Assembly: GCA_047967505.1 (NCBI GenBank)
Contig: CM106538.1
Direction: 5' to 3' (one strand)
Source of the DNA: Dipteris shenzhenensis
Lineage: Eukaryota > Polypodiophyta > Polypodiopsida > Gleicheniales
DNA length: 64,000 nt
Shown: in pieces, positions 1 to 11,375 of the stretch
Position numbering within the stretch: position 1 is the first letter of the stretch
How the letters are laid out: each line of letters begins with the position of its first letter
Notes under the pieces: model-generated
Databases searched by the model: none
What the model saw: only the letters and a program-made list of their open reading frames with translations
What the model was told of the DNA's origin: nothing
Made by a program: the position numbers and the translations under genes

Positions 1-980
1 TTAGTACACCAGTCGCAAAACTGATGTCCGGTCGTTTGTTGCAAAGGTACAAGCCTTCTGTACTTTGCTTCATCCATCAATGGTGATGAATCCTCGTTTG
101 AGAGCTTCGCGTCAACCTCCATAGGGGTACTAACTGTCTTGCACTCAGCCATGCCAAATGCCTTTAGTATCTCTCCAGAGCATACTTCAACTGTGAAATG
201 AAGATCTATTTCGGCTCCTACCAAACTTCAATCCCCAAACAGAAATGCATCAGTCCGAGGTCTATCATTTCAAACTCTCTTCCTAGCAAATGCTTTGTCT
301 GCGAGATCTTCTCTTCCCGATTCCTTGTTATGACAAGGTTGTCCACATAAAGGACCACGATCATACACCTGCCTCCTCTAAAGATATACAAGTTTGCATC
401 TGATGGGCTCCTCCTGAACCATTTTGCAGAAAGTAGGCATCAATTTGCTGGTACCACGCTCGTGGGGCTTGTTTTAGCCCGTAAAGTGCCTTCTTCAGTT
501 GCAAACTTTACCTTCTAAACCGGGAATCTCAAAACCTGGTGGTTGTTCCACGTATACCTCCTCCTTGAGATCTCCATTCAGAAAGGCAGATTTCACATCC
601 ATCTGAAACACGGGCCAACTTCCCTGGGTAGCTAAAGCCAAAACACTGTGAATTGTGGTTAGTTGAGCTGTGGGAGCAAAAGTATCTTGATAATCAAAAC
701 CATGTGCCTGTGCAAATCCTTTTGCCATGAGCCAAGACTTGTACTTATCCAACGTGCTGTCGAACTTGTACTTGGTCTTGTACACCCACTTGCTTCCAAT
801 TACCTTGCGTTTTGGTGGTCGATCCACAAGGTCCCAAGTGTTGTTCTTCATTATGGAGCCATACTCTGACTGCATAGCCTCCATCCACCTATCATCGCCC
901 TGTGCCTCTTCAAGACACTTGGGTTCATCAGCACGGATCACTTCTGTCATTAAAGCATAGTTGACCAAGTGTTCCTGCAC
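1..980 (-). pseudogene. Copia-1 reverse transcriptase (partial)
   Basis: The frame from 980 to 495 shows the start of the Copia RT domain: EPKCLEEAQGDDRWMEAM, then NNTWDLVDRPP, GSKWVYKTKYK, the AKGFAQAHGFDYQDTFAP block, and motif A as QMDVKSAFLNGDL. Past 495 the frame is lost, but reading on toward base 1 gives [19 protein letters not shown] and later TPMEVDAKLSNEDSS, so the domain continues with frameshifts and stops to the window edge. The YVDD box region near 350 is degenerate. This is the polymerase that would have copied the element's RNA into cDNA. It is not functional. Confidence 0.9.
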
Positions 981-1199
981 CCTTCTTTACTCCTCTAATC
1001 TCTTGGACCAACGGTGTTCGGATGGTTTCTCCTCAATGGCTGGAGGTTCTGTGCCATCTAAAAGCTACTTTACCCACTTCGGGAATAGCCGTTGCTGTTG
1101 TGGTTCTACAGGCACTTCTTCATCTTCTTTGTCTTGAATCCTCCCAAGCACCGTTGGGAGAGTTCGGTTTGCTGTTGGTGGCGGTAGTGGATGGATATC

Positions 1200-2205
1200 C
1201 TACTGGTCTTGGTTGTCTTGGAAGGAAGCATCCTCCTCCAATTGATGCGGTTGTTTTGAGAAGACCACATCACGACTTACAATTACCTTCTTGGTAACAG
1301 GGTTATAGAGACGGTAACCCTTCGCCTCTTCACTGTAGCCCAAGAAAATATAGTTCCGGCTCTTTGGTTCCCATTTGGTCTTGGTAGCATCAGGGACGTA
1401 CAAAACAGTCACGTCCAAAAACTCTGAAATGTGCAACTGAAAGTTTCTTACCAGAAAAGGTCTGCAGTGGAGTCGTCCCATTCATAGCCTTCATGTAGCT
1501 ATGATTAAGAATGTAAACTACAGTGTTACATGCTTCAGCCCAAAAAGTCTTTGGCAAATCTTTCCCTTTCATCATACTCTAGCCCATTTCGCAGATGACA
1601 CGCATCTTGCGTTCTGCTACTCCATTTTGCTGTGATGTATGTGGCAGGGGTTTCTGCCTCTTGATTTCGTGACTTTTGCAGTAACTTTTGAATTCAGTTG
1701 ATGTGAACTCTCCACCTCTGTCTGATCTTAACTTCTTCACCTTCCTCCCCGTTTCTTTCTCGACCATTACATGCCATTCCTTGAACCTACTAAAAGCCTC
1801 GTCTTTAGTCTTTAGGAAGTATATCCATATCCTTTTACTGTAGTCGTTGATCAGCGTCATGAAGTAGTAGGAACCACCCAAAGCTTCCATCTCCATATTT
1901 CTATAGAGGTCTGTGTGAACGAGCTCTAGAGGAGCCTTTGCCCTGTTGGCCTCTTTAGGAAAGGACTACCGATGCTGCTTGCCCATCATGCAAGCTTCAC
2001 ATACATCGGGCAGATTTGAAATTTCTAGTAGGTTCGCAATCATTCCACTTTTATGCATCTCCTTCAAAGAACTAAGGTTTAGATGACCAAACCTCTCATG
2101 CCATAGCTTAGTGTTCTTCACATCTGCACGAGTACTAAAAGCTGAGAGTTCGTAAATGTTGCTGCACCGTGTACCTTTACCAACGACCTTCCCTTGAAGA
2201 TCCAA
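1200..2205 (-). pseudogene. Copia-1 GAG-pre-integrase and integrase
   Basis: From 2205 the frame carries a GAG-pre-integrase domain (LWHERFGHLNLSSLKEMHKS, then CEACMMGKQHR). From 1896 it carries the rve integrase core: DYSKRIWIYFLKTKDEA, the second acidic residue in SDRGGEFTS, and the glutamate in QNGVAERKMR. The C-terminal Copia block WEPKSRNYIFLGYSEEAKGY lies at about 1395-1320. The parts are in different frames (breaks near 1966, 1578 and 1480), so the coding region is interrupted. The role would be insertion of the cDNA into host DNA. Confidence 0.9.
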
Positions 2206-2225
2206 GATCTATGCACTGGTCATTC

Positions 2226-2960
2226 TTATCGAATTGAACTTTGAGGTCCCGATCCGTGATCACAGAAACAGAGAGGGTTACCAGAGTCCTTATCCTTACC
2301 TTTCTTTGATCCGGTCCAAAAAGCTGAATCTTCTCTAGTCCTCGTCTTTTGACGCATCTCCTCCTCCAGAAGCATCGCGCTGAAATCCTCAAAGTTGAGG
2401 GGTGGATTTCTGTTATGCGTATTCAGCGCTGTAACAAGACCGTCATACTTTGGTGGGAGAATCTGTATGCACCTTCGTGCTAGATTCTCATTGGTGATGG
2501 TGATCTGATCACGCAGATTCTTCACCCTGGTGATGAACTTCTCTGTCGCTTCAGACTCAGACAACTTCTCGTTCGCGAGTTGAGTCTCTAGATTTTGAAT
2601 TTGTGTATGATTCGTGGTCTCGTACTGATTTTTCAAGACCGTCCATGCCTCCTCCGCTGTGGTGACATGTTGAATTAACGCCATGATGGAATCACTAACA
2701 CTATAGATAATAGAACACAGCGCATCTACATTTCTTCTTGTCCATGCAAGAATCTCATCTGTAGTTGGTACTATCTGTTGTCCTGCATTGGTTGGATCCG
2801 GTCTCACAATCGGCCTCACATCCACCCTAGTAGCAGTGTCCCAAAGCTCCTATGCGCTTAGGATGGTCTTCATCTTGAACTTCCAAAGTGGATAGTTATA
2901 GCCGTCCAACTTTTCGCTTTCACCAAACGGTGAGATTCGCAGTCTTGTGGGCTGGGCCAT
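2226..2960 (-). pseudogene. Copia-1 gag (UBN2/Retrotran_gag type), zinc knuckle and protease missing
   Basis: An ATG at 2960-2958 follows the PBS by about 60 bases and opens MAQPTRLRISPFGESEKLDG, NYPLWKFKMKTIL. A stop follows (near 2850), after which the frame continues with the UBN2 gag pattern (AEEAWTVLKNQYETT, LSESEATEKFITRVKNLRDQ, ILPPKYDGLVTALN). The usual CCHC zinc knuckle and aspartic protease do not follow: the frame ends at 2226 and the pre-integrase domain starts at once. This implies an internal deletion of about half a kilobase or more. The protein would have formed the particle shell. Confidence 0.88.
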
Positions 2961-3018
2961 CTCTCACAATCTGCTTGCAAACAGAAACACACTACCAAAT
3001 CTTCTTGCTAGAGTCCAA

Positions 3019-3030
3019 GCTCTGATACCA
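3019..3030 (-). promoter_or_regulatory. Copia-1 primer binding site (tRNA-iMet)
   Basis: The minus strand reads TGGTATCAGAGC directly after the LTR end. This is the classic plant PBS complementary to the 3' end of initiator-Met tRNA, where minus-strand cDNA synthesis starts. Confidence 0.9.
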
Positions 3031-3750
3031 TGTAAGAAAATAATACAACATCTGTGCTCAACAGATAACAAGATCTTGTATGCAAGAGAGAAAACAAGAT
3101 AGTATGAAGAATCAAAACTTTGATTACTATAGAACTGATACAATAGATGGCGCTACCTCCCAACCATGCGCTCCTGTGAAAGAAGCTTCGATGGTGCACT
3201 AGAAACAGTAGAAGACGGAGGCTGGATGCTAAGGAATCAGGGTTGCTGTAGCCAGTGATGAAATGGGCTTCACAAGCTTGCTCTTATATAGCCACCAGTC
3301 GTAGTCGGTTAGGCTCAATTGGGTGGCCAACCCAATTCACCCAAAACGGTCGACTGGGAGTCGAAATAGGCCACTGACCATACGATAGAACCAATGTGCA
3401 AAATAGAGCAACTGACCTATGGTCACCGTTCAGCCCAGAGCCATCCGAGATCATCTGAGGCTCCAAACCGTAACCCGAGAGTAGGCTACCGTAGAAAATA
3501 CTCCATCTACCCTCAGTGCAGTCAGTCAAGGGATGCCTTCCAGCACTTGCATGTAGCCTAGTTAGTGGTGTGCCAACTCTATCTGAAGCCGTCCAGCCAT
3601 CAGGCCACACATGGCCCCCATTTAGTGTCCAAACTAGGACCTACCAGATAACCGAGCTACTCAAATGCCTTCTCCTCATATGGGGGGCCTACAAGTAGAG
3701 TTAGATGGTTCCCGCATAGTTACATGAGAGTGGAGCATTGATATCTAACA
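3031..3750 (-). repeat. Copia-1 5' LTR (720 bp)
   Basis: On the minus strand the LTR begins TGTTAGATATC at 3750 and ends TTCTTACA at 3031, immediately before the PBS, so it has the usual TG...CA ends. A TATA box (TATATAAG) is at 3290-3283. The last ~360 bp recur on the plus strand at 18245-18599, with the same TATA box and the same end, which confirms the LTR identity. Confidence 0.9.
3283..3290 (-). promoter_or_regulatory. TATA box of Copia-1 LTR
   Basis: TATATAAG within GGCTATATAAGAGC on the minus strand. The same string lies at the equivalent place in the second LTR copy near 18340, so it is a conserved promoter element. Confidence 0.7.
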
Positions 3751-3756
3751 AAACCT

Positions 3757-4356
3757 TCAGCTACACATTTCAGAGTTTTTGGATGTGACTTTTGTGCATG
3801 TCCCTGATGCTAACAGGACCAAATGGGAACCGAAGAGCTGGAAGTGTATTTTCTTGGGCTACAGTGAAGACGCAAAGGGTTACCATCTATATAATCCTGT
3901 TACCAAGAAGGTAATAGTAAGTCGCAATGTGGTTTTCTTAGAATAGCTGCATCAATTGGAGGATGCTTCCTTCCCAGACAACCAGGACCAGGATATCCAT
4001 CTAGTATAACCACCAATAGCAGACCGAACTCCCCCAATGGTGCTTGGGAGGATTCAAGATAAAGAAGAGGAAGAAGAGCCTACAAAATCACAACGGCAAT
4101 GACTATTCCCGAAGTGGGTAAAGCAGCTTTTGGACGGTAGAGAACCTCCAGCCATTGAGGAGGAACCATTCGAACACCACCAGTCCAAGAGATTAGAGGA
4201 GAAAAGAAGGGCGCAGGAACACTTGGTCAACTACACTTTGATGATAGAGGTGATCCGTGCTGAAGAACCCAAGTGTCTTGAAGAAGCACAAGGTGATGAT
4301 AGGTGGATGGAGGCTATGCTGTCGGAGTATGGCCCCATAATGAAGAACAACACTTG

Positions 4357-4365
<9 letters not shown>
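3757..4365 (+). pseudogene. Copia-1 family fragment in opposite orientation
   Basis: Directly outside the Copia-1 LTR, the plus strand encodes the integrase tail and the start of RT of the same family: TKWEPKSWKCIFLGYSEDA, HLYNPVTKKVIVSRNVVF, then EPPAIEEEPFEHHQ and EPKCLEEAQGDDRWMEAM, ending at NNTWDL where a CT microsatellite takes over at 4361. Compare 1481-860 on the minus strand. The simplest reading is that Copia-1 jumped into an older relative and the two lie head-to-head. Confidence 0.87.

Positions 4366-4397
<32 letters not shown>
4361..4397. repeat. (CT)n microsatellite
   Basis: An uninterrupted CT run of 37 bases. It replaces the Copia RT coding sequence exactly after the NNTWDL codons, so it marks the truncation point of the fragment. 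Confidence 0.95.
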
Positions 4398-4400
<3 letters not shown>

Positions 4401-5040
4401 ATTAAAATTTAAACTCTATAAATATGTCATATGTCCTACAACCTTATCTAGAATCATTATAGAAGCTCTTTATGCCTCATTTTACTCTACCAAAATCTAC
4501 CTTAGACTACTTTTAATGAGATGTGCAATCCCAAAAAAAAATCTTATGATCATGCAGTAGAATGAACAGATCTTTACATCTATATCCTTGCTCATGGAAC
4601 TTACATAATATTTTTCAAAGAAAAAACTTCCATACTATATGATCTAATGGAATTCATTTATAAAACACAAGGAACACTATCGTCAATTAACACTTAACCT
4701 AGTAAACAGACCTAATCCAATGGCCATATTCTAATCATTTATGCATCCAATGGTCATAATCATTTTTAGTCGCTAATATAATGCATTTGAGGAAAGCTAT
4801 GACCAATTAATTGTTGCCCTATTGAAAGAGTTGCTTGGTTACCTAAGGAATATAAATTAAATTAAACAGGGCATAAAAATAATACAAATTAAATTCAAAG
4901 GGGATTCAAAGTAGACCATTTGCACCCCATTGTAATACTTAAAACCTAAACCCATGCATCAATTGGAATCTAAAACACTATGCAATACCTGCTTGAGATG
5001 GTACTCAAGAGCAAGAAGAAGATGATGGTGCTCCAAAATT
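4398..5040. other. No gene seen
   Basis: AT-rich DNA without a recognisable coding frame or repeat. It separates the Copia fragment from the 3' side of hAT-1 and may include the hAT-1 end, but I could not pair terminal inverted repeats. Confidence 0.5.
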
Positions 5041-5269
5041 TGCTAATCACAATGCGAAATTCTCATCCCACCCTAAACCTGCAACCATAAATCAAAAAAC
5101 AACAAGGCATTTAGAATACAATGAGACATTCAAAACCTTCTATCACCATCATTGCCATCTTCAATATCATCTATCCTAAAGCTACAATTCATGAGTCACT
5201 ATCCTCGTCATGTTCATCATCAATGTCCTCATCTTCATACCCATGTGGAAGGAAAATATTATTTCCTTC

Positions 5270-7300
5270 TTCTTCATCCAATTCATCCTCCTAATCACTA
5301 TCCTTCTTAGATATTGTACCATTAGTCCCCTCCTCATCCCCTTTTTGAGGTTCTGGAATTTGCAATGATGGGACTACTTCAGGTTGGATAACATCAGGTG
5401 GGATATCATAGGTCCATTTTGGAACTTTCTCCTCACATTCCATAGCTCCACATGTTTCCAGCATTTTATGATTGGTTGGAAACATTTTATGATTGGCATA
5501 GATGTACACTAGCATCTCAGCCTGATCCTCTAGAAGGCTATTTTGTAAAGTACGATGATTGTACTTATAATGACTCTAGTTTCTTTCTGAGCCCAATTTT
5601 GAGTGTGTTTGAGAAAGAACCCTCATTACAATTGGGCGTAGAAGCTCACACATGCCGCCATTCATCATTCACCATTTCTAAGCAGATGTAGTTTTTCGCC
5701 AATGCTTGAACATCTCTCAATGGAAACAACCCCTCCTTTCATCTATCCTTGGCTAACTCATTACAAGACTTTGCAAACTCGTGGTTTTGGGGATAATATT
5801 GTTGCACCACCTTATGGAAGTCATGCATAACGATTGGGATTTCTTCGGACTTCATATTACACCACTTGGGGTTTAAAAGGTACCCAATACTATGCAAGGG
5901 ATTGTGACCTTCTCCCATTGAGATCTAAACAATTGCCAAATTTCCTTGCATTTTGTAGCATTAAATGGTATTCTCTCATTCACTTGGCCTAGGTGAGGAG
6001 GGGGATTCCTCACAATAAGAGCTTGGTCAATACTCCAAAAGTGCATCCATGCTTTTTCAATTGTTGGAGCCTTTGAGTCCCTAAGTGCATATAATATAGG
6101 TTTCATAACATTAGTAGCATCCTCAAACCGCCTCCATAATGTAGGGGATTCCAATGTTACTTTCAGGTCAAACATCTTCTCCTTTGTTGCCCTATCAGTC
6201 AACTCTGACATCCATCATTCAAATGCATCACACTGAAATGCCTTTCTAAGAAAACTCCTATTCTTCACCAAGGATTGCAAAGTGTAGAAATACGTGGCAA
6301 ATTTTGTGGTTGCTGGCAATTGCAACATGTTAGAACCATCATGAGACATAAAGATTGCTTCAAGATGTTGCTTTGATCCTATTAAATTTGCAATGTCTTG
6401 AGTAGCACGAGCAATCTCTTTGAACCATGGCACTTGTTTGTACCAATATTTCAATGCAGGATTTAAAGTATGCATACAACATGTAGATGCATATAGATTG
6501 TCATACTCCCTTTGCAATATTCTATCCGCCTTTTTACAACTCTTGGCATTGTGCATCAATTGACTTGTGGAAGGCCTCTCCATGTGGTGATATAACCATC
6601 ACATTCAATAGAGCATGGCATTTTATGCTTCTCCACCCATCTGAGACAATTATGTATCTAGTGTTATGCAATTGTTCAAAAATGTTGCGATTTATGTGAT
6701 CTTTCTCTTCGGAATATGCCTTATTTAACAATGTTGTACACAATGTGTGGTATGAAGGGGGCTTGAAGCCTGGTGTATAGTTAGCAATGGAATTCCATGC
6801 AGCTCTCATATCATCATTATCAACCATATCAGTGGATATCTTGACCACAAATTTGATCTGCCAAGAATATATCGTGCATTCTCCAAATCTTGAACCCAAA
6901 TGCTCTCAACTATCATGGGTTGCCTGACATTAGGAGTCACAGTTGCCGATCTAGCTTCACAAGCCATAATTGGATATTTATCTTGCATGTTAGTGTCCAC
7001 ACAAGGTATTATGGCATGAGAGCCTATAACACTTGTACTTCTATCACCGTGTATGTTGGCAGACTCTACTCCATTTACACCTTACCCTTTCCAAATTGAT
7101 CTTTTTTGAATTTTTCCAAAAGATTGAATCTTCTTTGTCAAGGTACGAACTACTACAGCAGCTTCTGGGGCTACATAATGCTAAATACTCTCTCTTAAGT
7201 CACCAAACAAGTGACCCCTTATATGAGGCACTCCCCTTGATTTTTGTATTCCACAACACTTGCATTTCCACTCAACATAGTCATGAACATTAATGACCAT
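5270..7300 (-). pseudogene. hAT-1 transposase relic (BED finger, DUF659, hATC)
   Basis: Read on the minus strand, a BED-type zinc finger comes first (about 7280-7130: WKCKCCGIQKSRGV...HIRGHL). A DUF659-like core follows at 6899-6534 (RAAWNSIANYTPGFKPPSYH, then RYIIVSDGWRSIK and LLNVMVISPHGEAFHKS). The hAT middle region is at 6583-5873 (MHTLNPALKYW, WFKEIARATQDIANLI, WRRFEDATNVMKPIL). A dimerisation motif like hATC is at about 5640-5460 (RVLSQTHSKLGSERN, then EDQAEMLVYIYANHK), with an acidic tail to 5291. Each part is in a different frame with stops between, so it is a decayed cut-and-paste transposase. Its TIRs and target duplication were not found. Confidence 0.85.
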
Positions 7301-8095
7301 CTGACTTGCGTTTCCCCCCCTATGCACGTGGAATACCTCTTTGAGAGGATTGCACCACCCGCATAAATCCTCTCCCTATATCTTGGTTAACAATCATGAG
7401 GTGGATCAAGCATTGGGGCATGGAGATCCTCTTTTATGAATCCTTGTTCAATCCCAAGATCATTATTAGGCATATGAATATTAGCTTGGGCATGACTCGA
7501 TGCATCAACATTTGTCTAGCCACAACTTGTCTTGAAGGTTGTGCATAAATGTTTCTAATTACAAGCATTTTTTGTTGTGCATTCATAGTCGCAACTTGGA
7601 ATCTATTTCTTCTCACATCATTGCTATCTCGCCTCCTCCTTCTCTCCATGCTTTACTAATAAATTAGAACAAAATCAAAATCTCACAACTCTACACCATA
7701 AATCCTTAATTGAAGACTCACTAACAATCACATTTAGAGGCACTCGTGATCATGGTCCACAAGTTTCCCAAAATGCAATGACTTGGAGTATAGATCACCC
7801 CCAAGAGCACACAACAAACACTCGCATTCACTAGCACTCATGTTTGTGGTATGCTATTTCTCCAAAGCGTAGGAAGTCGGAGTAGCGAACCACACCCACA
7901 AGTATAATAAATGTTGACTCACCCTCCCCCACTCAACCTTACTACTATGATCCAAATCATGGTTCAACTTTCTATCCCAACTTACCAAATGGTTTATTGG
8001 GATAAGCACCACAATCAGATCAAATGAAGAGCTTGTATTGTCCTTTCTACCAATATATAGCACCGAGTTGTGTAGGAAACTATGAATCCATAGCT
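7301..8095. other. No gene seen
   Basis: This holds the presumed upstream side of hAT-1. Several short open frames exist, none with recognisable similarity. A run of Met/Arg-rich codons at 7649-7434 (minus) could be an N-terminal piece of the hAT-1 protein, but I cannot support it. Confidence 0.4.
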
Positions 8096-8101
8096 AACAA
8101 C

Positions 8102-8228
8102 ACCGACAGTACTATAGTTATTGCCGGTGGTACTAAGATGACAATCAATGGTGGTAAGATTGTATTACCGCCAGTTATAATATCGACGATAAATAATAAT
8201 CGCTGATAATTTTTAAATTACTGTCGGT
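8102..8228. mobile_element. Small foldback / MITE-like inverted repeat
   Basis: ACCGACAGTA at 8102-8111 is the exact reverse complement of TACTGTCGGT at 8219-8228. Inside, TTGCCGGTGGTA and TACCGCCAGTTATAA add further imperfect complementarity, so most of the 127 bp can fold on itself. No coding capacity. The size and structure fit a MITE; family and target duplication are not determined. Confidence 0.5.
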
Positions 8229-8599
8229 AACGTAAATACTACTGCTGGGTATGTTAATGACACATGTAGTAGTCTTACCCGGTTTCCTGAAGATTTTCAT
8301 GGTAATCAACATGATCACATTGATTTTATGCTACTTTAGAGCATAATTAATCAACAGTAATCACCCATTAACGCAAACATGAAAACGTGAATGTAATCCC
8401 AACCTTTGAGAATCTTCAAAGACAAGCATTGTGAAGAATTAGTCTTTTTAACACATGCCTTGGGTTCCAAATCCACCTTGGCTCCATTTCAAATCCTAAA
8501 GGATGTTGTTATGATAATAATGGCATGGACCAATAGTATGTATGCTTACACGGCTGCATGTGTACACACACACACACATACTATCCGCTTTTTCCTTTT

Positions 8600-9480
8600 G
8601 ACCATTCTGATTACTTTTTTCCCTTGAAAACCCTTTCCCAACTTATCCCCTCTCTCTAGCTCATTATATTCCCCCTAATTATTTCTTAATTTCTAGAGTT
8701 TTCCTCTAATTTTCCTTTTTTTCCTTTTCACTGCCTAGCTCAGTTACACTCCCTCTAATTTGGGCCTAATTATTTCTCCCTATTTTTTGCCTAATTTTTC
8801 TTAATTAATTTTAAATTTTCTCCTAAATTTTTTTGCTAACATTTTTTCCCTATTTTCCTTTATTTTTCTAATTCTCCTAATCTTCCCTAATCTTTTCCTA
8901 TTTCTTAACGTTTTTTCCTTAATTTGTTCTTATATTTTTTACATTTTCAATTGTTTATTTTCCTTATTTTTCTCCTATCTAGTTTTTTCCTTAAACTACC
9001 TCTCCCATCTCCCTCTCTCAAAATTTCCTTCTTTTTTCCTTCTTTCCTTTACTTTTATTCCAATTTTCCTTCTCATTCCCATAAGTTATCCTATTTTACC
9101 CCCTTCCCCCCTCTTTTTCAAAAATTTCATATTTTAGCCTTCTCTTTTTTTTTTCCTTCATTAAATTTTTTTCCTTGTTTATTTTTTCATTTCTCCTTAT
9201 TTTTCCATGAATTTTTTGCTCTCTTTTTGCTTATTTCTTACCTTCTAATGTCTTATTTTCCTTATTTTTATTGGCTCTACTTAATTAAGTTTTTTCATGT
9301 TATTTTCCTTTTAATTTCTTACCCCTTGCTTATAATTTTTCTTAATAAACCCCTTTTTTTTAATTACCACTTCTATCTCTATTGTTTACTAAACCTATAT
9401 TAATCTATTTACCCCCCTATTTTCTAAATTAACTTTACCCCACTTAACGTCAACCCTTCCCTAACCCAACCCAAACCAAC
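8600..9480. repeat. Long polypyrimidine (T/C-rich) tract
   Basis: About 900 bases where the plus strand is overwhelmingly T and C, with phrases such as TTTTTCCTTATTTTTC and CTCCCTCTC. A 159-codon open frame at 8924-9403 is only the translation of this low-complexity sequence (Phe, Leu, Ser, Pro) and is not called as a gene. Confidence 0.85.
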
Positions 9481-10480
9481 CCCCTGACTAATCTCTTCCC
9501 CTCCCTTACTCTAATGACTCGATTACTCCTCCCTCGTCTTGTACACACCCCACACACGGCCCCAACATCTAACCTCCCTAGCTATCGTTGGCCCGACCCC
9601 CCTAACTGACCACACTCCTTAGCTATCTATTGGCCCTACCCCTCGACTGATCACACTCCCTTCTATTTAAATGGCCCTGCTTCCCACCTCTTTACCATCG
9701 TCTCACTGTTAATGCCTTAGTCTACCTATCAGTTTTCCCTCCCGCCCATGTGAACTAACTTCTATCTCCCTACCTAGTACCTACCTCCACTCTAAAGCCC
9801 ATGTTGTGCTCATAGCAGCTCCTCACTGCAATGTTGTGAAGTTGTTCTCAAGCCATCCCACTACTCGCATACCTCTTGTGGCTGATTCTGATGAAGTCGC
9901 CACAAGCTTTCGTGGGCAAGGGTTGCACTTATTACCCTATGAGTTTGTTATCTAGTACTCTGGTGCTTCTACAAGGCTGACTGCAAGTCTATACCACAAT
10001 ATGACTGCGTATGCGCACCAAACCTACGGTTACGCACGATCCATAGTTCTATATCGAGTTGTTTAAGTTTGTGGTTAAGCTTCTAGTTTATTGTGACCTC
10101 GATAACAAGGGAGGGGAATTTATGACACCTATCTTCCCAACCAAAGTTAAGCTAGATCTTACCATGTTTTCTTGTTAGATGGTGGCATGTATGCAGATTC
10201 TCCTCTTTCGTAAATTAGATGCTTGTCAAGACTTCACTGGCTCTTACTTTCTTTTGCAAATATTTTTTTGCTTAAACATTATTAGCATTCCTTGCCAAAT
10301 AATCTCTTACATACTTTTTACACATGCTCGTAATTGGACCCTGACCTCGGAGCTTGGACTACCTAACGGATTCAACACTTTTAAACCAACTTTTGCTTTA
10401 TGGACACCCATATAATAAATAATTTTTATCCACCCTTATTTGAGCTTCGTGTGCCATGTTGTTAAAAGGTTTTATATTTA
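9481..10480. other. No gene seen
   Basis: C/T-rich at first, then mixed sequence. No domain, RNA gene or clear repeat was recognised. Confidence 0.4.
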
Positions 10481-10503
10481 ACACACACACACACACACAC
10501 ACA
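10481..10503. repeat. (AC)n microsatellite
   Basis: About eleven AC units, directly before a tandem duplication. Confidence 0.9.
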
Positions 10504-10661
10504 TTGAATACACTAAGGATATGAGGTCATAATAACATTGGGACCAAAGATTGCAAAATTGTGACCATGCAAATCGATCCACATTGAATACTGAGAATAT
10601 GAGGTCATGACAACAATGGGACCAAATATTGCAAAACTTTGACCATACAAATCGACCCAAG
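10502..10661. repeat. 80-bp imperfect tandem duplication
   Basis: Two units, 10502-10581 and 10582-10661, share CATTGAATAC, ATATGAGGTCAT, GGGACCAAA.ATTGCAAAA and TGACCAT.CAAATCGA in the same order at 80-bp spacing. Confidence 0.75.
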
Positions 10662-11375
10662 GTCCATTTGAAAACTTGAAAAATTAGAGAAGAGTAAAAT
10701 ATGTAAGTGCTAAACTTTATTATCATCACCATGGAGATTCATTTCTCGCAGCCATTGGCCAAAATTATGGGAGATTTCTAAAGAGCGTCATCGTCCATCA
10801 ATTCGATCTCACTAATATCTATAATGGTGGGATGTTATGTGCATTGCAAAGTGAGGAGAAGCATGCTAGTGACAAGAAGGGTGCTTAACAAGGGCAAGGT
10901 AGGAGTAGAATAGGTCCCCACGATGCTGGAAAAAAAGAATCAATATTAGTCGTCTCGCGAATAGAAAAAATTAACCCATTCATAAGCTGATTAATGGGGG
11001 CATAAGAGGTGATTAAGAAAATTAGTCGGCACATTCGAGTTGATTTTGTCAAGAACATTCCTCGCATGGTTTAGTGGAGGGAGGTAGGGGATGTGTTTGA
11101 TTTGTGGTGAGCAGGGAGAGAGAGACATAGAGGGAGAGGTGAAGGGAGGGAGAGGGGTGCGAAGGAGGGAGAGGCTAGAGAGAAAGCAAGAGGGGGAGAC
11201 ACATGCACTTGCACACACACATTTTTGTGTAAAAGAACCTTTCATTAAGAAGGATGTATATTTATAGCTATCCAAAAGTGGAACAAGTACTACTCAAACT
11301 AGAAGAAGGTCGAAAAAAGCTTCTCCATTGAAGAGCAGCTTGTACTCCAAAACTACAAATAGTGGAACAATACTT
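10662..11375. other. No gene seen
   Basis: Mixed sequence including a purine-rich stretch at 11100-11200. No coding or RNA feature was recognised. Confidence 0.4.

Larger units (their letters stand above)
1..3750 (-). mobile_element. Copia-1 LTR retrotransposon, partial (left end outside window)
   Basis: On the minus strand the order is LTR (3750-3031), PBS (3030-3019), gag (2960-2226), GAG-pre-integrase and integrase (2205-1200) and reverse transcriptase (from 980 down to base 1). Integrase before reverse transcriptase is the diagnostic order of Ty1/Copia. The element runs off the left edge, so RNase H and the 3' LTR are not seen. Gag has a stop, the zinc knuckle and protease are missing, and pol is broken by stops, so the copy is dead. 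Part of the same family lies in the opposite direction at 3757-4365. Confidence 0.93.

Noticed and set aside
3019-3030. tRNA gene signal at the TGGTATCAGAGC sites
   Set aside because: Only 12 bases matching the tRNA 3' end next to LTRs; these are primer binding sites.
8924-9403. 159-codon Phe/Leu-rich frame resembling a membrane protein
   Set aside because: Hydrophobic composition follows directly from the T/C tract.
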